NCBI RefSeq assembly: GCF_000626675.1
Contig: NZ_CP006842.1
Coordinates: 682,001 to 746,000, forward strand
Reading direction: 5' to 3'
DNA length: 64,000 bases
Source: Corynebacterium glyciniphilum AJ 3170
GTDB lineage: Bacteria; Actinomycetota; Actinomycetes; Mycobacteriales; Mycobacteriaceae
Numbering within the stretch: position 1 is the stretch's first letter; each line of letters starts with the position of its first letter. Positions 55,506-64,000 of this stretch are shown here, piece after piece. Both the position numbers and the translations under genes were made by a program. Under the pieces are notes generated by a model that was not told where the DNA came from, did not search any database, and saw only the letters and a list, made by a program, of their open reading frames with translations.

Positions 55506-55537
55506 CCGTGCTATGATCGACGTCAGTATCCACCGCC

Positions 55538-55563
55538 TCCGCCTCACGGCGAGGCGGATTTTT
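55538..55563 (+). terminator. Hairpin with T-run between secE and nusG
   Basis: TCCGCCTC (55538-55545) pairs with GAGGCGGA (55551-55558), loop ACGGC, followed by TTTTT. It may reduce read-through into nusG or act as an attenuator. Confidence 0.75.
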
Positions 55564-55658
55564 CATGCGGGGCACGGTCCGTCCACCCGCACGTGGAAAA
55601 GCAGGACAACGAACGACCCCACATACAGCGTCAGTACCATCAGGGAGATGATCAACCC

Positions 55659-56507
55659 ATGAGTGACGAGAACATCCACGACAGCAGCACGGCGGAAGGC
55701 CTCGCTGCAGCAGCGCATGATGACGTGCAGCAGGCCGTCAGTGAACTCGGCGAGACAGATGCTGCGGCACAGGACAGCGTCGACGGGGCAGAAGCTGCCG
55801 TCGACGCCCCTGTAGCTGAGCAGAGCCCCGAGGACGCGGCCATGGCCGCGTACCGCACGCGACTGCGCGAATTCATGCGTGCGCTGAAGAAGCTCGACGG
55901 TGACTGGTACATCATCCAGTGCTACTCGGGTTACGAGAACAAGGTGAAGACGAACCTCGAGATGCGCGCCCAGACCCTGGGCGTGGATGAGCAGATCCAT
56001 GAGGTCGTCGTCCCGATTGAGGAGATCACCGAGCTCAAGGACGGCAAGCGTAAGCGGGTCAAGCGGAAGCTCCTGCCGGGGTACGTGCTTGTTCGCATCG
56101 AGCTGGATGACGCGTCGTGGTCGGTTATTCGCGACACCCCGGGCGTGACTTCTTTCGTGGGTAACGAAGGGAAGCCGACCCCGGTGAAAATCCGTGAGGT
56201 CGCGAAGTTCCTGCTCCCGCCGGAAACGGCTACCGCGCCAGCGTCGCAGGACGATGCTGAGGCCGGTGCGCCTGTCGATGTCAGCGACACCGGTGTCGCC
56301 ATGGCACCGACGCCGCTCGGTGACCAGGTCGAGGTGGACTTCGAGGTCGGCGAGTCCGTGACGGTGCTGTCCGGCCCGTTCGCGTCGGTGTCCGCCACGA
56401 TCTCGGAGATTGATGCCGCGAACAGCAAGCTGAAGGCACTGGTGTCGATCTTCGGTCGCGAGACCCCTGTCGACCTGGCATTTGACCAGGTAGAGAAGCT
56501 CAACTAG
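55659..56507 (+). CDS. nusG: Transcription elongation/termination factor NusG
   Basis: 282 residues. An acidic N-terminal extension of about 75 residues typical of actinobacteria precedes the NGN domain ([54 protein letters not shown]). A linker leads to the KOW domain ([25 protein letters not shown]). It binds RNA polymerase and couples to ribosome or Rho. ATG 55659 has CAGGGAG upstream; the frame's upstream extension is not family-like. Confidence 0.95.
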   Translation: MSDENIHDSSTAEGLAAAAHDDVQQAVSELGETDAAAQDSVDGAEAAVDAPVAEQSPEDAAMAAYRTRLREFMRALKKLDGDWYIIQCYSGYENKVKTNLEMRAQTLGVDEQIHEVVVPIEEITELKDGKRKRVKRKLLPGYVLVRIELDDASWSVIRDTPGVTSFVGNEGKPTPVKIREVAKFLLPPETATAPASQDDAEAGAPVDVSDTGVAMAPTPLGDQVEVDFEVGESVTVLSGPFASVSATISEIDAANSKLKALVSIFGRETPVDLAFDQVEKLN

Positions 56508-56660
56508 AGTTTGACCGTTGCTCATCACGAGCACATGAACATTCCACCCGGTGGCCGGTAACCAGACCGGCATCCGGACAGGTGTGTCCTGTCCCCGCCA
56601 TAGGACGGGCGAGGTCGTCTGTGTAGGCGACACATCTGGTACCACGTGAAGAGGTGAACC

Positions 56661-57104
56661 ATGGCGAAGAAGAAGAAAAAGGTCTCCGGCCTGATCAAGC
56701 TGCAGATCCAGGCGGGCGCTGCTAACCCGGCACCGCCGGTCGGCCCGGCGCTCGGTGCGCACGGCGTCAACATCATGGAGTTCTGCAAGGCCTACAACGC
56801 GGCTACCGAGTCCCAGCGCGGGAACGTCATCCCGGTCGAGATCACGGTCTACGAAGACCGTTCCTTCGACTTCAAGCTGAAGACTCCGCCGGCGGCCAAG
56901 CTGCTGCTGAAGGCTGCAGGCATCCAGAAGGGTTCCGGCGTCCCCCACGCTGAGAAGGTCGGGCAGGTCAGCTGGGCACAGTGCCGCGAGATCGCTCAGA
57001 CCAAGTTCGAGGACATCAACGCCAACGACCTGGAGAATGGTGCCCGCATCATCGCCGGTACCGCACGCTCCATGGGCATCGACGTCGTCGACCAGCCTGC
57101 CTGA
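56661..57104 (+). CDS. rplK: Large subunit ribosomal protein uL11
   Basis: 147 residues, family length. [41 protein letters not shown] and the C-terminal rRNA-binding half ending [13 protein letters not shown]. It forms the GTPase-associated centre with 23S rRNA and is a target of thiopeptides. AGAGGTGAACC precedes ATG 56661. A 153-bp leader after nusG contains a GGACAGG/CCTGTCC hairpin. Confidence 0.97.
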   Translation: MAKKKKKVSGLIKLQIQAGAANPAPPVGPALGAHGVNIMEFCKAYNAATESQRGNVIPVEITVYEDRSFDFKLKTPPAAKLLLKAAGIQKGSGVPHAEKVGQVSWAQCREIAQTKFEDINANDLENGARIIAGTARSMGIDVVDQPA

Positions 57105-57187
57105 CGAGTTAAGCCAGGAATCACCCGTGGCAGGGCCACTTGCGGCCCGTCAACCACACTCCAACAACTACTGATTGGACCAGTACC

Positions 57188-57901
57188 ATGAGCAAGAACT
57201 CCAAGGCGTACCGCGCCGCTGCAGAGAAGATCGACGCCGATCGTCTCTACACTCCGATCGAGGCCGTCAAGTTGGCCAAGGAGACCTCCTCCAAGACCCA
57301 TGACGCCACCGTAGACGTCGCGATCCGTCTGGGTGTCGACCCCCGGAAGGCTGACCAGCTGGTCCGCGGCACCGTCTCCCTGCCGAATGGTACGGGTAAG
57401 AACGTTCGTGTCATCGTGTTCGCTGAGGGCCCGAACGCCACCGCTGCCGAAGAGGCCGGTGCCGAGGCCGTGGGCACCGCCGAGCTCATTGAGCGTATCC
57501 AGGGTGGTTGGACCGACTTCGACGCTGCGATCGCCACCCCTGACCAGATGGCGAAGGTCGGTCGTGTCGCCCGCGTCCTGGGCCCGCGTGGTCTCATGCC
57601 GAACCCGAAGACCGGCACCGTCACGACCGACGTCGCCAAGGCCGTCGCTGAGATCAAGGGCGGAAAGATCTCCTTCCGCGTCGACAAGGCCGCCAACCTT
57701 CACGCCATGATCGGTAAGGCGTCCTTCGACGAGAAGGCTCTCGCCGAGAACTACGGCGCCCTGGTGGAGGAACTGCTCCGCGTGAAGCCGTCCGCAGCCA
57801 AGGGCCGCTACATCAAGAAGATCACCGTCGCGACGACGAACAGCCCGGGCATCCAGGTTGACCCGTCCGTGATGAAGAACTTCACCGGCGACGAGGACTA
57901 G
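57188..57901 (+). CDS. rplA: Large subunit ribosomal protein uL1
   Basis: 237 residues of the L1 stalk protein. [51 protein letters not shown], and [15 protein letters not shown] are classical. It binds 23S rRNA and usually represses its own rplKA mRNA. ATG 57188 is chosen by homology (MSKNSKAY). A very strong terminator follows 15 bp after the stop. Confidence 0.97.
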   Translation: MSKNSKAYRAAAEKIDADRLYTPIEAVKLAKETSSKTHDATVDVAIRLGVDPRKADQLVRGTVSLPNGTGKNVRVIVFAEGPNATAAEEAGAEAVGTAELIERIQGGWTDFDAAIATPDQMAKVGRVARVLGPRGLMPNPKTGTVTTDVAKAVAEIKGGKISFRVDKAANLHAMIGKASFDEKALAENYGALVEELLRVKPSAAKGRYIKKITVATTNSPGIQVDPSVMKNFTGDED

Positions 57902-57916
57902 TCTCCTCCGGCACGT

Positions 57917-57964
57917 AACGCCCCCGCCCACCCCGAACTGACGGGGTGGGCGGGGGCGTTTTCC
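57917..57964. terminator. Strong 19-bp hairpin terminator after rplA
   Basis: Perfect 19-bp stem (57917-57935 with 57942-57960), loop of 6, flanked by AA and TTTT. It lies between the ends of convergent rplA and the esterase gene and can serve both. Confidence 0.93.
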
Positions 57965-57971
57965 GTCGTGC

Positions 57972-58949
57972 TCAGTATCCGCGTTGCCGGAGTTGTCCCA
58001 GGACGGGGAGAACCCTGGCAATGACGTGGGGGTGCGACTTCCGGTAGGCGCCTGCGCTCCCATTGTCGCTGTCCGACAGTCGCTCGAGGATCAGGTCGAA
58101 GGTCCTCGGGGAATAGCACAGGGACAGATGGTCACTCCAGTCACGCGCATTGCCGTCGGACTGTACACAGAAATTATGGACCGTGGCTCCGTCGCCGGGG
58201 GTGAGGAACTGAGTCCGCCACGGAGTGACCACTTCGTCGTAACGCGTGCTGATCATGGTGTAGTGGACGCCGGGCACCGTGTCACCGTCACGGTTGATGT
58301 GTGTGACGACATCCGAGCCGACGATCTGGTCTTCAGCGCACTGCCCGAGCACCGCCCGCAGAATCGCGGACACGTCGAGCTTTCCACGGAGCCTGTCACG
58401 GAGCCATGCGGCGAGTGTTCCGAGGCCCATCAGAGTGGTGCCGTGACCGGATCCTGCGAGCTCGATGACATTTCTGATCCTGGACGTCCCGTCGGTGGAC
58501 GCACCTTCGTTCTTGCTGACGAGCATCCGCGCCTGTGCGCCCCCTTGCGAGTGTCCGATCACATCAACCTGCGACGCGCCGGTACGTTCCAGCACGGTGT
58601 CGATGAACTGGTCGACCTCCGCAGCAGAGTCGAGTAGCCCGCCGTTCGCGAAACAGCATGTGCGGCGACCGAGGAAGCTCTCGTCCGTCGAACCGTAGTT
58701 GAGTGCAAAGACCCGGAATCCCCGGGCCACGAGTTTCGGGGCGATCATCGACCACGTTCCGTAGGCATTCATCCACGTGCCGTGAAGGAGGACAACGGGG
58801 ACCGGGTGCTCCTCAGACAGCGGAGCGTCCCAGTCGTTGACACCCGCTGGCATCGGGTCGGAGTGTCCCCACGATTTCAGGAACGCGGTCAGGAAGAACC
58901 GGTGTTCGGGCGTGCCGGAGGCGGCATAAGTATTTGACGGTGAACTCAT
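57972..58949 (-). CDS. Alpha/beta-hydrolase lipase/esterase
   Basis: 325 residues of the secreted-lipase-like (LipA/EstA-type) alpha/beta fold. VPVVLLHGTWMNAYGTWS is the oxyanion-hole HG motif, VDVIGHSQGGAQARML holds the nucleophile Ser (GHSQGG), and the C-terminal DHLSLCYSPRTFDLIL gives the catalytic-His region. No clear signal peptide is seen, so cytoplasmic location or a non-classical route is open. ATG 58949 has CGGAGGA upstream; the frame extends far upstream without support. It interrupts the ribosomal gene group. Confidence 0.88.
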   Translation of the reverse strand: MSSPSNTYAASGTPEHRFFLTAFLKSWGHSDPMPAGVNDWDAPLSEEHPVPVVLLHGTWMNAYGTWSMIAPKLVARGFRVFALNYGSTDESFLGRRTCCFANGGLLDSAAEVDQFIDTVLERTGASQVDVIGHSQGGAQARMLVSKNEGASTDGTSRIRNVIELAGSGHGTTLMGLGTLAAWLRDRLRGKLDVSAILRAVLGQCAEDQIVGSDVVTHINRDGDTVPGVHYTMISTRYDEVVTPWRTQFLTPGDGATVHNFCVQSDGNARDWSDHLSLCYSPRTFDLILERLSDSDNGSAGAYRKSHPHVIARVLPVLGQLRQRGY

Positions 58950-59399
58950 TCCTCCGAACCTACTAGCCGGAGCCGGTGCGGGGGTGAGGTTCGTCCGTGA
59001 GAGCGCTCCTGATGCTGTTCTTCCGGGATGGCCGTCGACCGGGTTTGTTCGCGGGGACCACCCGCTGATTTGGGCCCGGCGGCGACGACGTCTATAGTGA
59101 TGCGAGAAGTTTGATCGCGGGGTGACCCGCGAACGTTCAAGTTTCACCGGAGACCGTCGGTTGACGTCTTCACCGGGCAGCACCGGGGAAGGCGGACGAA
59201 GGATCATCACCATGACACGGTGATGGCGACCTACGCAGGGAAACACGGAACACGCCGAGCGACGCCGGGCCCCAGTGGACCGCGACAGTCGCCCTCCGCG
59301 CCCCGTGCCCTGTGCACGGGGCGTCACTGTGTGTGCAGGATGGCCGTTCAGATACCGTCTGGTCGCACCACCGACAGACATCAGGAAGGAGGCGAGAGT
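58950..59399 (+). promoter_or_regulatory. 450-bp region with rplJ promoter and L10-type leader
   Basis: A promoter (TTTGGG 59069-59074, TATAGT 59093-59098, spacer 18) is followed by about 290 nt of untranslated leader. It contains ACCGGAGACCGTCGGT- and CACCGGG...CCGGGG-type foldback segments and a perfect 10-bp hairpin CGCCCCGTGC/GCACGGGGCG (59299-59308 with 59314-59323). Such a leader before rplJ-rplL is typical of L10(L12)4 autoregulation. The part upstream of 59060 shows nothing else. Confidence 0.65.
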
Positions 59400-59918
59400 A
59401 TGGCAAACGCAAAGAACACCGCATCGGTCGCGGAGCTCACCGCACGTTTCGAGAACGCCAGCGCCACGGTGCTCACCGAGTACCGTGGTCTGACCGTCGC
59501 TCAGACGACTGAGCTGCGCAAGGCCCTGGGTTCCGAGGTCACCTACTCCGTCGCCAAGAACACCATGATCAAGCTGGCTGCGAAGCAGGCCGGCGTCGAG
59601 ATCGCTGATGAACTGCTCACCGGACCGACCGCCGTCGCCTTCATTCAGGGTGAGGCAGTCGACGCTGCCAAGGCGTTCAAGAAGTTCGGCGCAGATCACA
59701 AGGCGCTCGTGATCAAGGGCGGCAACATGGACGGCAACCCGCTGTCCGCGGCCCAGGTTGAGGCGATCGCCGAGCTGGACAACCGTGAGACCACCCTGGC
59801 CAAGCTGGCCGGCGCCCTGCAGGGCTCCCTCAGCAAGGCTGCTGGTCTGTTCAACGCTCCGGCATCCCAGGTTGCACGGCTCTCTGCCGCGCTCCAGGAG
59901 AAGAAGGAAGCCGCCTGA
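59400..59918 (+). CDS. rplJ: Large subunit ribosomal protein uL10
   Basis: 172 residues. [53 protein letters not shown], and a C-terminal helix that binds L7/L12 dimers. It anchors the ribosomal stalk. ATG 59400 has a perfect AGGAAGGAGG nearby. The frame is open upstream to 59220 but that part is leader. Confidence 0.97.
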   Translation: MANAKNTASVAELTARFENASATVLTEYRGLTVAQTTELRKALGSEVTYSVAKNTMIKLAAKQAGVEIADELLTGPTAVAFIQGEAVDAAKAFKKFGADHKALVIKGGNMDGNPLSAAQVEAIAELDNRETTLAKLAGALQGSLSKAAGLFNAPASQVARLSAALQEKKEAA

Positions 59919-59999
59919 CCCGTCAGGCCGCTTAACCCCCATACGCTCTACACCCCGTTTCCCGCTCAGTCCTGAGTGGGACAAAGAAAGGAAGCCGAC

Positions 60000-60383
60000 A
60001 TGGCTAAGTTCACCAACGACGAACTGCTCGAGGCCTTCAAGGAGATGACCCTGATCGAGCTCTCTGAGTTCGTCAAGCTCTTCGAGGACACCTTCGACGT
60101 CACCGCTGCTGCCCCGGTCGCTGCTGCTGCCGCTCCCGGCGCTGCTGCTGCTCCCGCCGAGGAAGAGAAGGACGAGTTCGACGTCGTTCTCGAGGACGCC
60201 GGCGCCAAGAAGATCGGCGTGATCAAGGTTGTCCGCGAGCTCGTCTCCGGCCTGGGCCTGAAGGAGGCCAAGGAGCTCGTCGAGGGCGCGCCGAAGGCTC
60301 TGATCGAGGGCGCTTCCAAGGACGACGCCGAGGCTGCCAAGACCAAGCTCGAAGAGGCCGGCGCCAAGGTTTCCCTCAAGTAA
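60000..60383 (+). CDS. rplL: Large subunit ribosomal protein bL12 (L7/L12)
   Basis: 127 residues. N-terminal dimerisation domain ([30 protein letters not shown]), an Ala/Pro hinge, and the factor-binding C-terminal domain ([42 protein letters not shown]). ATG 60000 has AAAGAAAGGAAG upstream. Co-transcribed with rplJ, with an 81-bp spacer. Confidence 0.97.
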   Translation: MAKFTNDELLEAFKEMTLIELSEFVKLFEDTFDVTAAAPVAAAAAPGAAAAPAEEEKDEFDVVLEDAGAKKIGVIKVVRELVSGLGLKEAKELVEGAPKALIEGASKDDAEAAKTKLEEAGAKVSLK

Positions 60384-60410
60384 GAGGGCTCCGGCTTACG
60401 CCGCATTCTT

Positions 60411-60459
60411 CACCACCCCCGTCAGAGACGTTTTCACGACGTCGATGACGGGGGTGGTG
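60411..60459 (+). terminator. Long hairpin after rplL
   Basis: CACCACCCCCGTCA (60411-60424) pairs with TGACGGGGGTGGTG (60446-60459), with an inner GACGT/ACGTC helix. The downstream sequence is TCGTCTGTTCC, a weak T-run. Confidence 0.7.
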
Positions 60460-60503
60460 TCGTCTGTTCCCGTCTGTCCGGTGGGGGCATTACGATGGTC
60501 CGC

Positions 60504-61511
60504 ATGCTTCCGAGATCCCGCGTTGCCGCCGTCCTCACACTCGGGCTGGGGTGCATCCTGCTCGCCGTCGGGATCGCTCTGCCGCTCCTGGTGCCTCCGG
60601 AACGCCCCGTACCACTGGAACTCAGCGAATCGCAGTTGACGCTGCAGGATGACGAGGCCCGGATCGGGCCGTCCTACCTGACGGGGGGAGGACAGGACGG
60701 CGAGGAATCACCTCAGCCGGTCACTGCCCCGGTGACGAAGACCTATGCCGTGTCACTCGGTGAGCCGGCGGACGACGAGTCGGCGGCGGCGACTGTCGGG
60801 GTCACGTCTCTGAGGAACGACATCGAGGGCGATGACGGACTCCTCGACGCCGAAGTCTGGAGTTACCGGATCGACCGGAAGACAGGACAGTCCCTGGGGG
60901 ATGCCAAGGTGGCAGACACGCCGGCGACCCCTGCTGCACCGACCGATGTTGCGGGTCAGTGGCTGGCGTTCCCCCGGGACACCGCGCAAGAGGAGTACCC
61001 GGTCTTCGACAACCTGCTCCGCCGTGAGGTCCCTGCGCAGTTCGTGCAGACTGAGGATGTCAACGGCACTGAAGTCTACGTCTTCCGGCAGGACTTCGAC
61101 GCCGAGCCGGTACGGCAGGCGAACCCGGGGTACTACCGTTCGACGTCGACGACAGGGGAGGGGGACCCGTCCTCGTTGTACCGTAACGGGTTCAAGGAGT
61201 TCCGTGTTGAGCCGGAGAGTGGGATGATCGTGTCCGTCAGCGAGGACATCCAGGATGTCTACGTGCCTGACGGTGACGGCGCAGGGGCCGAGTCGCCGGA
61301 ACTTCTCAGTTCCTTCCACGGCGCGACTCCCGATGGTGAACGTGACGACCTGCTGGTTCAGGCCGCGGAACTCGGGCACGACCGACCGACACGCGGATGG
61401 GGTATTGTGCTGACTGTCACGGGTGCTATCGTGGCACTCGGTTCGGCGGTCGTGGCCTTACGGCCACAGCGGGTCCAGCGGTCTGGATCACCGCAGTCGC
61501 CGGAGATGTAG
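60504..61511 (+). CDS. DUF3068 membrane-anchored protein
   Basis: 335 residues. N-terminal helix (VAAVLTLGLGCILLAVGIALPLLVP) and C-terminal helix (GWGIVLTVTGAIVALGSAVVALRP) flank an extracytoplasmic domain of about 260 residues: AEVWSYRIDRKTGQSLGDAKVADTPA, WLAFPRDTAQEEYPVFDNLLRREVPAQFV. This matches the DUF3068 family of mycolata. ATG 60504 lies 7 nt after TACGAT (60491-60496), and the upstream in-frame ATG 60495 overlaps that box. Function unknown; envelope role likely. Confidence 0.85.
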   Translation: MLPRSRVAAVLTLGLGCILLAVGIALPLLVPPERPVPLELSESQLTLQDDEARIGPSYLTGGGQDGEESPQPVTAPVTKTYAVSLGEPADDESAAATVGVTSLRNDIEGDDGLLDAEVWSYRIDRKTGQSLGDAKVADTPATPAAPTDVAGQWLAFPRDTAQEEYPVFDNLLRREVPAQFVQTEDVNGTEVYVFRQDFDAEPVRQANPGYYRSTSTTGEGDPSSLYRNGFKEFRVEPESGMIVSVSEDIQDVYVPDGDGAGAESPELLSSFHGATPDGERDDLLVQAAELGHDRPTRGWGIVLTVTGAIVALGSAVVALRPQRVQRSGSPQSPEM

Positions 61512-61937
61512 ACTGCGCGACGTGCGCCGGGTCACGGGAGGGTGAACCCGGTGTGTCGTAGGGGTGGACATCCGCACGCGGGTGATATACGATCGATCGT
61601 TGCGCTGGATTGACGTCCGGCGAGGTTGCGATAACAGCAGGACACGACCTTGATGAGCGATGGTACGGAGGGGATCGACATGGTCACGGCACGGCGGAAC
61701 GCCAGAGTGCCCGACCACGCCGATTCGGCTCGGGCCGGTGACTTGACAAGGTCTATCAACTGTTTCTGCACACTGGTTCGCAACTGACCCGGCCCACGTC
61801 AACCCCCACAGAACCCCACAGATTTCCACAGACCACCGCAGACCGTACGCTCATAGCAACCGTGTCAGCCACCGCCCGGACCAATTCATTCGGTTCCGGG
61901 CTCCGGCAGGCACGTGAGGTGCTGGAAGGACCCCATC
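61512..61937. other. 426-bp rpoB upstream region
   Basis: No gene is supported. It holds a promoter-like TTGACA at 61743-61748 with -10 candidates about 18-20 bp later (TGCACA/CACACT), a 10-bp phased CCACAGA array (61807-61843), and an out-of-frame GTG (61919) just before the rpoB TTG. A small frame from GTG 61862 runs into rpoB out of frame and is not considered real. Confidence 0.5.
61807..61843 (+). repeat. Four CCACAGA repeats with exact 10-bp spacing
   Basis: CCACAGA at 61807, 61817 and 61827, and CCGCAGA at 61837: four 7-mers exactly 10 bp apart, placed between the TTGACA box and rpoB. One helical turn spacing puts all on one face of the DNA. Confidence 0.85.
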
Positions 61938-64000
61938 TTGGCAGTCTCCCGCCTGACCAGTTCCACCCCGGGAATTCCCGGAGCTTCGCAACGTCACTCG
62001 TTCGCGAAGATCGATGCCCCGATCGAGGTTCCCGGTCTTCTCGACATTCAGAGGGACTCTTTCGCCTGGCTCGTCGGCACGCCGCAGTGGCGTGCCCGCA
62101 AGCAGGCCGAGGCCGGGGAGGGCGTTCGCATCACCTCCGGTCTCGAGGACATCCTCGAAGAGCTGTCCCCCGTTGAGGACTACTCGGAGAACATGTCCCT
62201 GGTCCTGTCCGAGCCACGCTTCGACGATGTGAAGAACACCGTCGACGAGTGCAAGGACAAGGACATCAACTACTCGGCTCCGCTGTACGTCACCGCGGAG
62301 TTCACCAACGCCACGTCCGGCGAGATCAAGAGCCAGACCGTCTTCATCGGTGATTTCCCGATGATGACCGACAAGGGCACCTTCATCATCAACGGCACCG
62401 AGCGTGTCGTCGTGTCACAGCTGGTCCGCTCCCCGGGCGTGTACTTCGACGAGTCCATTGACCCGGGCACCGAGCGCCCGCTGCACTCGGTCAAGGTCAT
62501 CCCGTCACGTGGTGCGTGGCTCGAGTTCGACGTCGACAAGCGCGACACCATCGGTGTGCGTATCGACCGCAAGCGTCGTCAGCCGGTCACCGTCCTGCTG
62601 AAGGCCCTGGGGCTCAGCGCCGAGGAGATCACCGAGCGTTTCGGTTTCTCGGAGATCATGATGTCGACGCTCGAGAAGGACGGCGTCGCCAACACTGACG
62701 AGGCACTGCTGGAGATCTACCGTAAGCAGCGCCCGGGTGAATCTCCGACGCGTGATTCCGCACAGGCTCTGCTGGAGAACAGCTTCTTCAACTCTCGCCG
62801 CTACGACCTTGCGAAGGTCGGCCGCTACAAGGTCAACCGCAAGCTGGGTCTGGGCACCGGTGGAGAGGGTCCCATGACCCTCACGGAGCAGGACATCCTG
62901 ACCACCATCGAGTACCTGGTGCGTCTGCATGCTGGTGAGAAGGACATGACCTCCCCGGATTCCGTGGAGATCCCGCTCGGTACCGACGACATCGATCACT
63001 TCGGCAACCGCCGCGTCCGTACCGTCGGTGAGCTGATCCAGAACCAGATCCGTGTTGGTCTGTCCCGTATGGAGCGCGTCGTGCGCGAGCGTATGACCAC
63101 GCAGGACGCGGAGTCCATCACTCCGACCTCGCTGATCAACGTCCGTCCGGTCTCCGCCGCCATCCGCGAGTTCTTCGGTACCTCGCAGATGTCGCAGTTC
63201 ATGGACCAGAACAACTCGCTGTCGGGTCTGACCAACAAGCGTCGTCTGTCTGCTCTCGGCCCCGGTGGTCTGTCCCGTGAGCGCGCCGGCCTTGAGGTCC
63301 GTGACGTCCACCCGTCCCACTACGGACGTATGTGCCCGATCGAGACCCCGGAGGGCCCCAACATCGGTCTGATCGGTTCTCTCGCGTCCTACGCCAGGGT
63401 GAACCCGTTCGGCTTCATCGAGACGCCGTACCGTCGGGTAGAGAACGGTCAGATCACCGACACGGTCGACTACCTCACCGCAGACGAGGAAGACCGCCAC
63501 ATCATCGCTCAGGCGAACACCCCGTACAACGCGGACAAGCAATTCACCGAGGAGCAGATCGAGGTCCGCCTGCGCGGCGGCGATGTCGAGGTCGTCCCGG
63601 TGGACAAGGTCGACTACATGGACGTCTCACCGCGTCAGATGGTCTCCGTCGCGACCGCGATGATTCCGTTCCTCGAACACGATGACGCCAACCGTGCGCT
63701 GATGGGTGCGAACATGCAGCGTCAGGCTGTGCCGCTCCTGCGCGCGGAAGCACCGTTCGTGGGTACCGGCATGGAGCAGCGGGCCGCCTATGACGCCGGC
63801 GACGTGATCGTGTCCCCGAAGGCGGGTGCAGTGGAGTTCGTCTCCGCCGACTACATCACCATCATGGATGATGACGGCGTGCGCGACACCTACATGCTGC
63901 GTAAGTTCGAGCGCACCAACCAGGGCACCTGCTACAACCAGAAGCCCCTGGTCAGCCAGGGTGACCGCGTGGAAGCCGGTCAGGCTATCGCGGACGGTCC
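61938..64000 (+). CDS. rpoB: RNA polymerase beta subunit, N-terminal part
   Basis: The frame from TTG 61938 is open to the right edge (about 687 codons), so the C-terminal third is missing. [15 protein letters not shown] leads to [56 protein letters not shown], and [41 protein letters not shown] (61924-61930) sits 7 nt before the TTG. The upstream GTG at 61919, used as start in some annotations of relatives, is out of frame here. In the rifampicin region, residue 433 (E. coli 526) is Asn, 418 (511) Met and 427 (520) Ser; D423 and S438 (516, 531) are standard. Confidence 0.97.
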   Translation, partial: MAVSRLTSSTPGIPGASQRHSFAKIDAPIEVPGLLDIQRDSFAWLVGTPQWRARKQAEAGEGVRITSGLEDILEELSPVEDYSENMSLVLSEPRFDDVKNTVDECKDKDINYSAPLYVTAEFTNATSGEIKSQTVFIGDFPMMTDKGTFIINGTERVVVSQLVRSPGVYFDESIDPGTERPLHSVKVIPSRGAWLEFDVDKRDTIGVRIDRKRRQPVTVLLKALGLSAEEITERFGFSEIMMSTLEKDGVANTDEALLEIYRKQRPGESPTRDSAQALLENSFFNSRRYDLAKVGRYKVNRKLGLGTGGEGPMTLTEQDILTTIEYLVRLHAGEKDMTSPDSVEIPLGTDDIDHFGNRRVRTVGELIQNQIRVGLSRMERVVRERMTTQDAESITPTSLINVRPVSAAIREFFGTSQMSQFMDQNNSLSGLTNKRRLSALGPGGLSRERAGLEVRDVHPSHYGRMCPIETPEGPNIGLIGSLASYARVNPFGFIETPYRRVENGQITDTVDYLTADEEDRHIIAQANTPYNADKQFTEEQIEVRLRGGDVEVVPVDKVDYMDVSPRQMVSVATAMIPFLEHDDANRALMGANMQRQAVPLLRAEAPFVGTGMEQRAAYDAGDVIVSPKAGAVEFVSADYITIMDDDGVRDTYMLRKFERTNQGTCYNQKPLVSQGDRVEAGQAIADG

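Noticed and set aside
57972-59984. 670-codon reverse frame extending the esterase gene upstream
   Set aside because: Only the part from ATG 58949 matches alpha/beta hydrolases and has a ribosome site; the rest is antisense to the rplJ leader, rplJ and part of the rplL spacer.
61862-62176. 104-codon frame from GTG 61862 through the GTGCTGGAAGGA sequence
   Set aside because: It runs out of frame into rpoB and becomes Arg/His/Ser-rich; the TTG frame encodes conserved RpoB.

Overview
The window is a continuous, GC-rich actinobacterial chromosome segment. Gene content and order point to the genus Corynebacterium or a close relative in Mycobacteriales: murB-mshA-ybjN-gpmA-senX3-regX3, ppx-proC, hemA-hemC-cysG/hemD-hemB-hemL, ccdA-resB-ccsB, menA/E/B/C/D/G, a prenyl synthase, a tRNA group, secE-nusG-rplK-rplA, rplJ-rplL and rpoB. 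The same backbone is known from Mycobacterium tuberculosis (about Rv0482 to Rv0667). I cannot name the species.

Layout. 1-2.1 kb: edge of an acyclic-terpene-utilisation-type gene, a DUF2993 envelope protein and a DUF2505 protein. 2.2-13.7 kb: cell wall (murB), mycothiol (mshA), glycolysis (gpmA), phosphate sensing (senX3-regX3), ppx, proC, a small HTH protein, the 33-residue ribosomal protein bS22 and a glutaredoxin-like protein. 13.9-24.8 kb: heme pathway from glutamyl-tRNA to uroporphyrinogen III, interrupted by two small membrane proteins and a P-type-ATPase-like protein with every catalytic motif degraded. hemE and hemY do not lie between hemB and hemL. 24.9-31.0 kb: iron-type binding lipoprotein and the cytochrome c maturation operon. 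31.0-38.0 kb: rml (dTDP-rhamnose) genes split by two secreted paralogues and a desaturase/ferredoxin-reductase pair. 38.0-54.0 kb: menaquinone genes, a Pit phosphate transporter, a UvrA-like ATPase, geranylgeranyl reductase and polyprenyl synthase. 54.1-55.1 kb: tRNA-Tyr, -Thr, -Met and -Trp. 55.2-64 kb: transcription/translation genes, a secreted-type esterase, a DUF3068 protein and rpoB, cut by the right edge.

How the genes work together. Heme, cytochrome c maturation and menaquinone genes supply the bcc-aa3 respiratory chain. murB, rml and prenyl-diphosphate genes supply the envelope. senX3-regX3, pitA and ppx cover phosphate. A recurrent feature is a -10-like hexamer (TAnnnT) placed 6-8 nt before the start codon at about twenty genes. 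This predicts leaderless mRNAs and helped choose many starts.

Most interesting points: the catalytically dead P-type ATPase inside the heme locus; overlapping back-to-back -10 boxes of menB and menC; Asn in place of the rifampicin-contact His in RpoB; a one-base difference before rpoB that supports the TTG start; 10-bp phased CCACAGA repeats upstream of rpoB; and coding and stop-codon tandem repeats in menG and ybjN.
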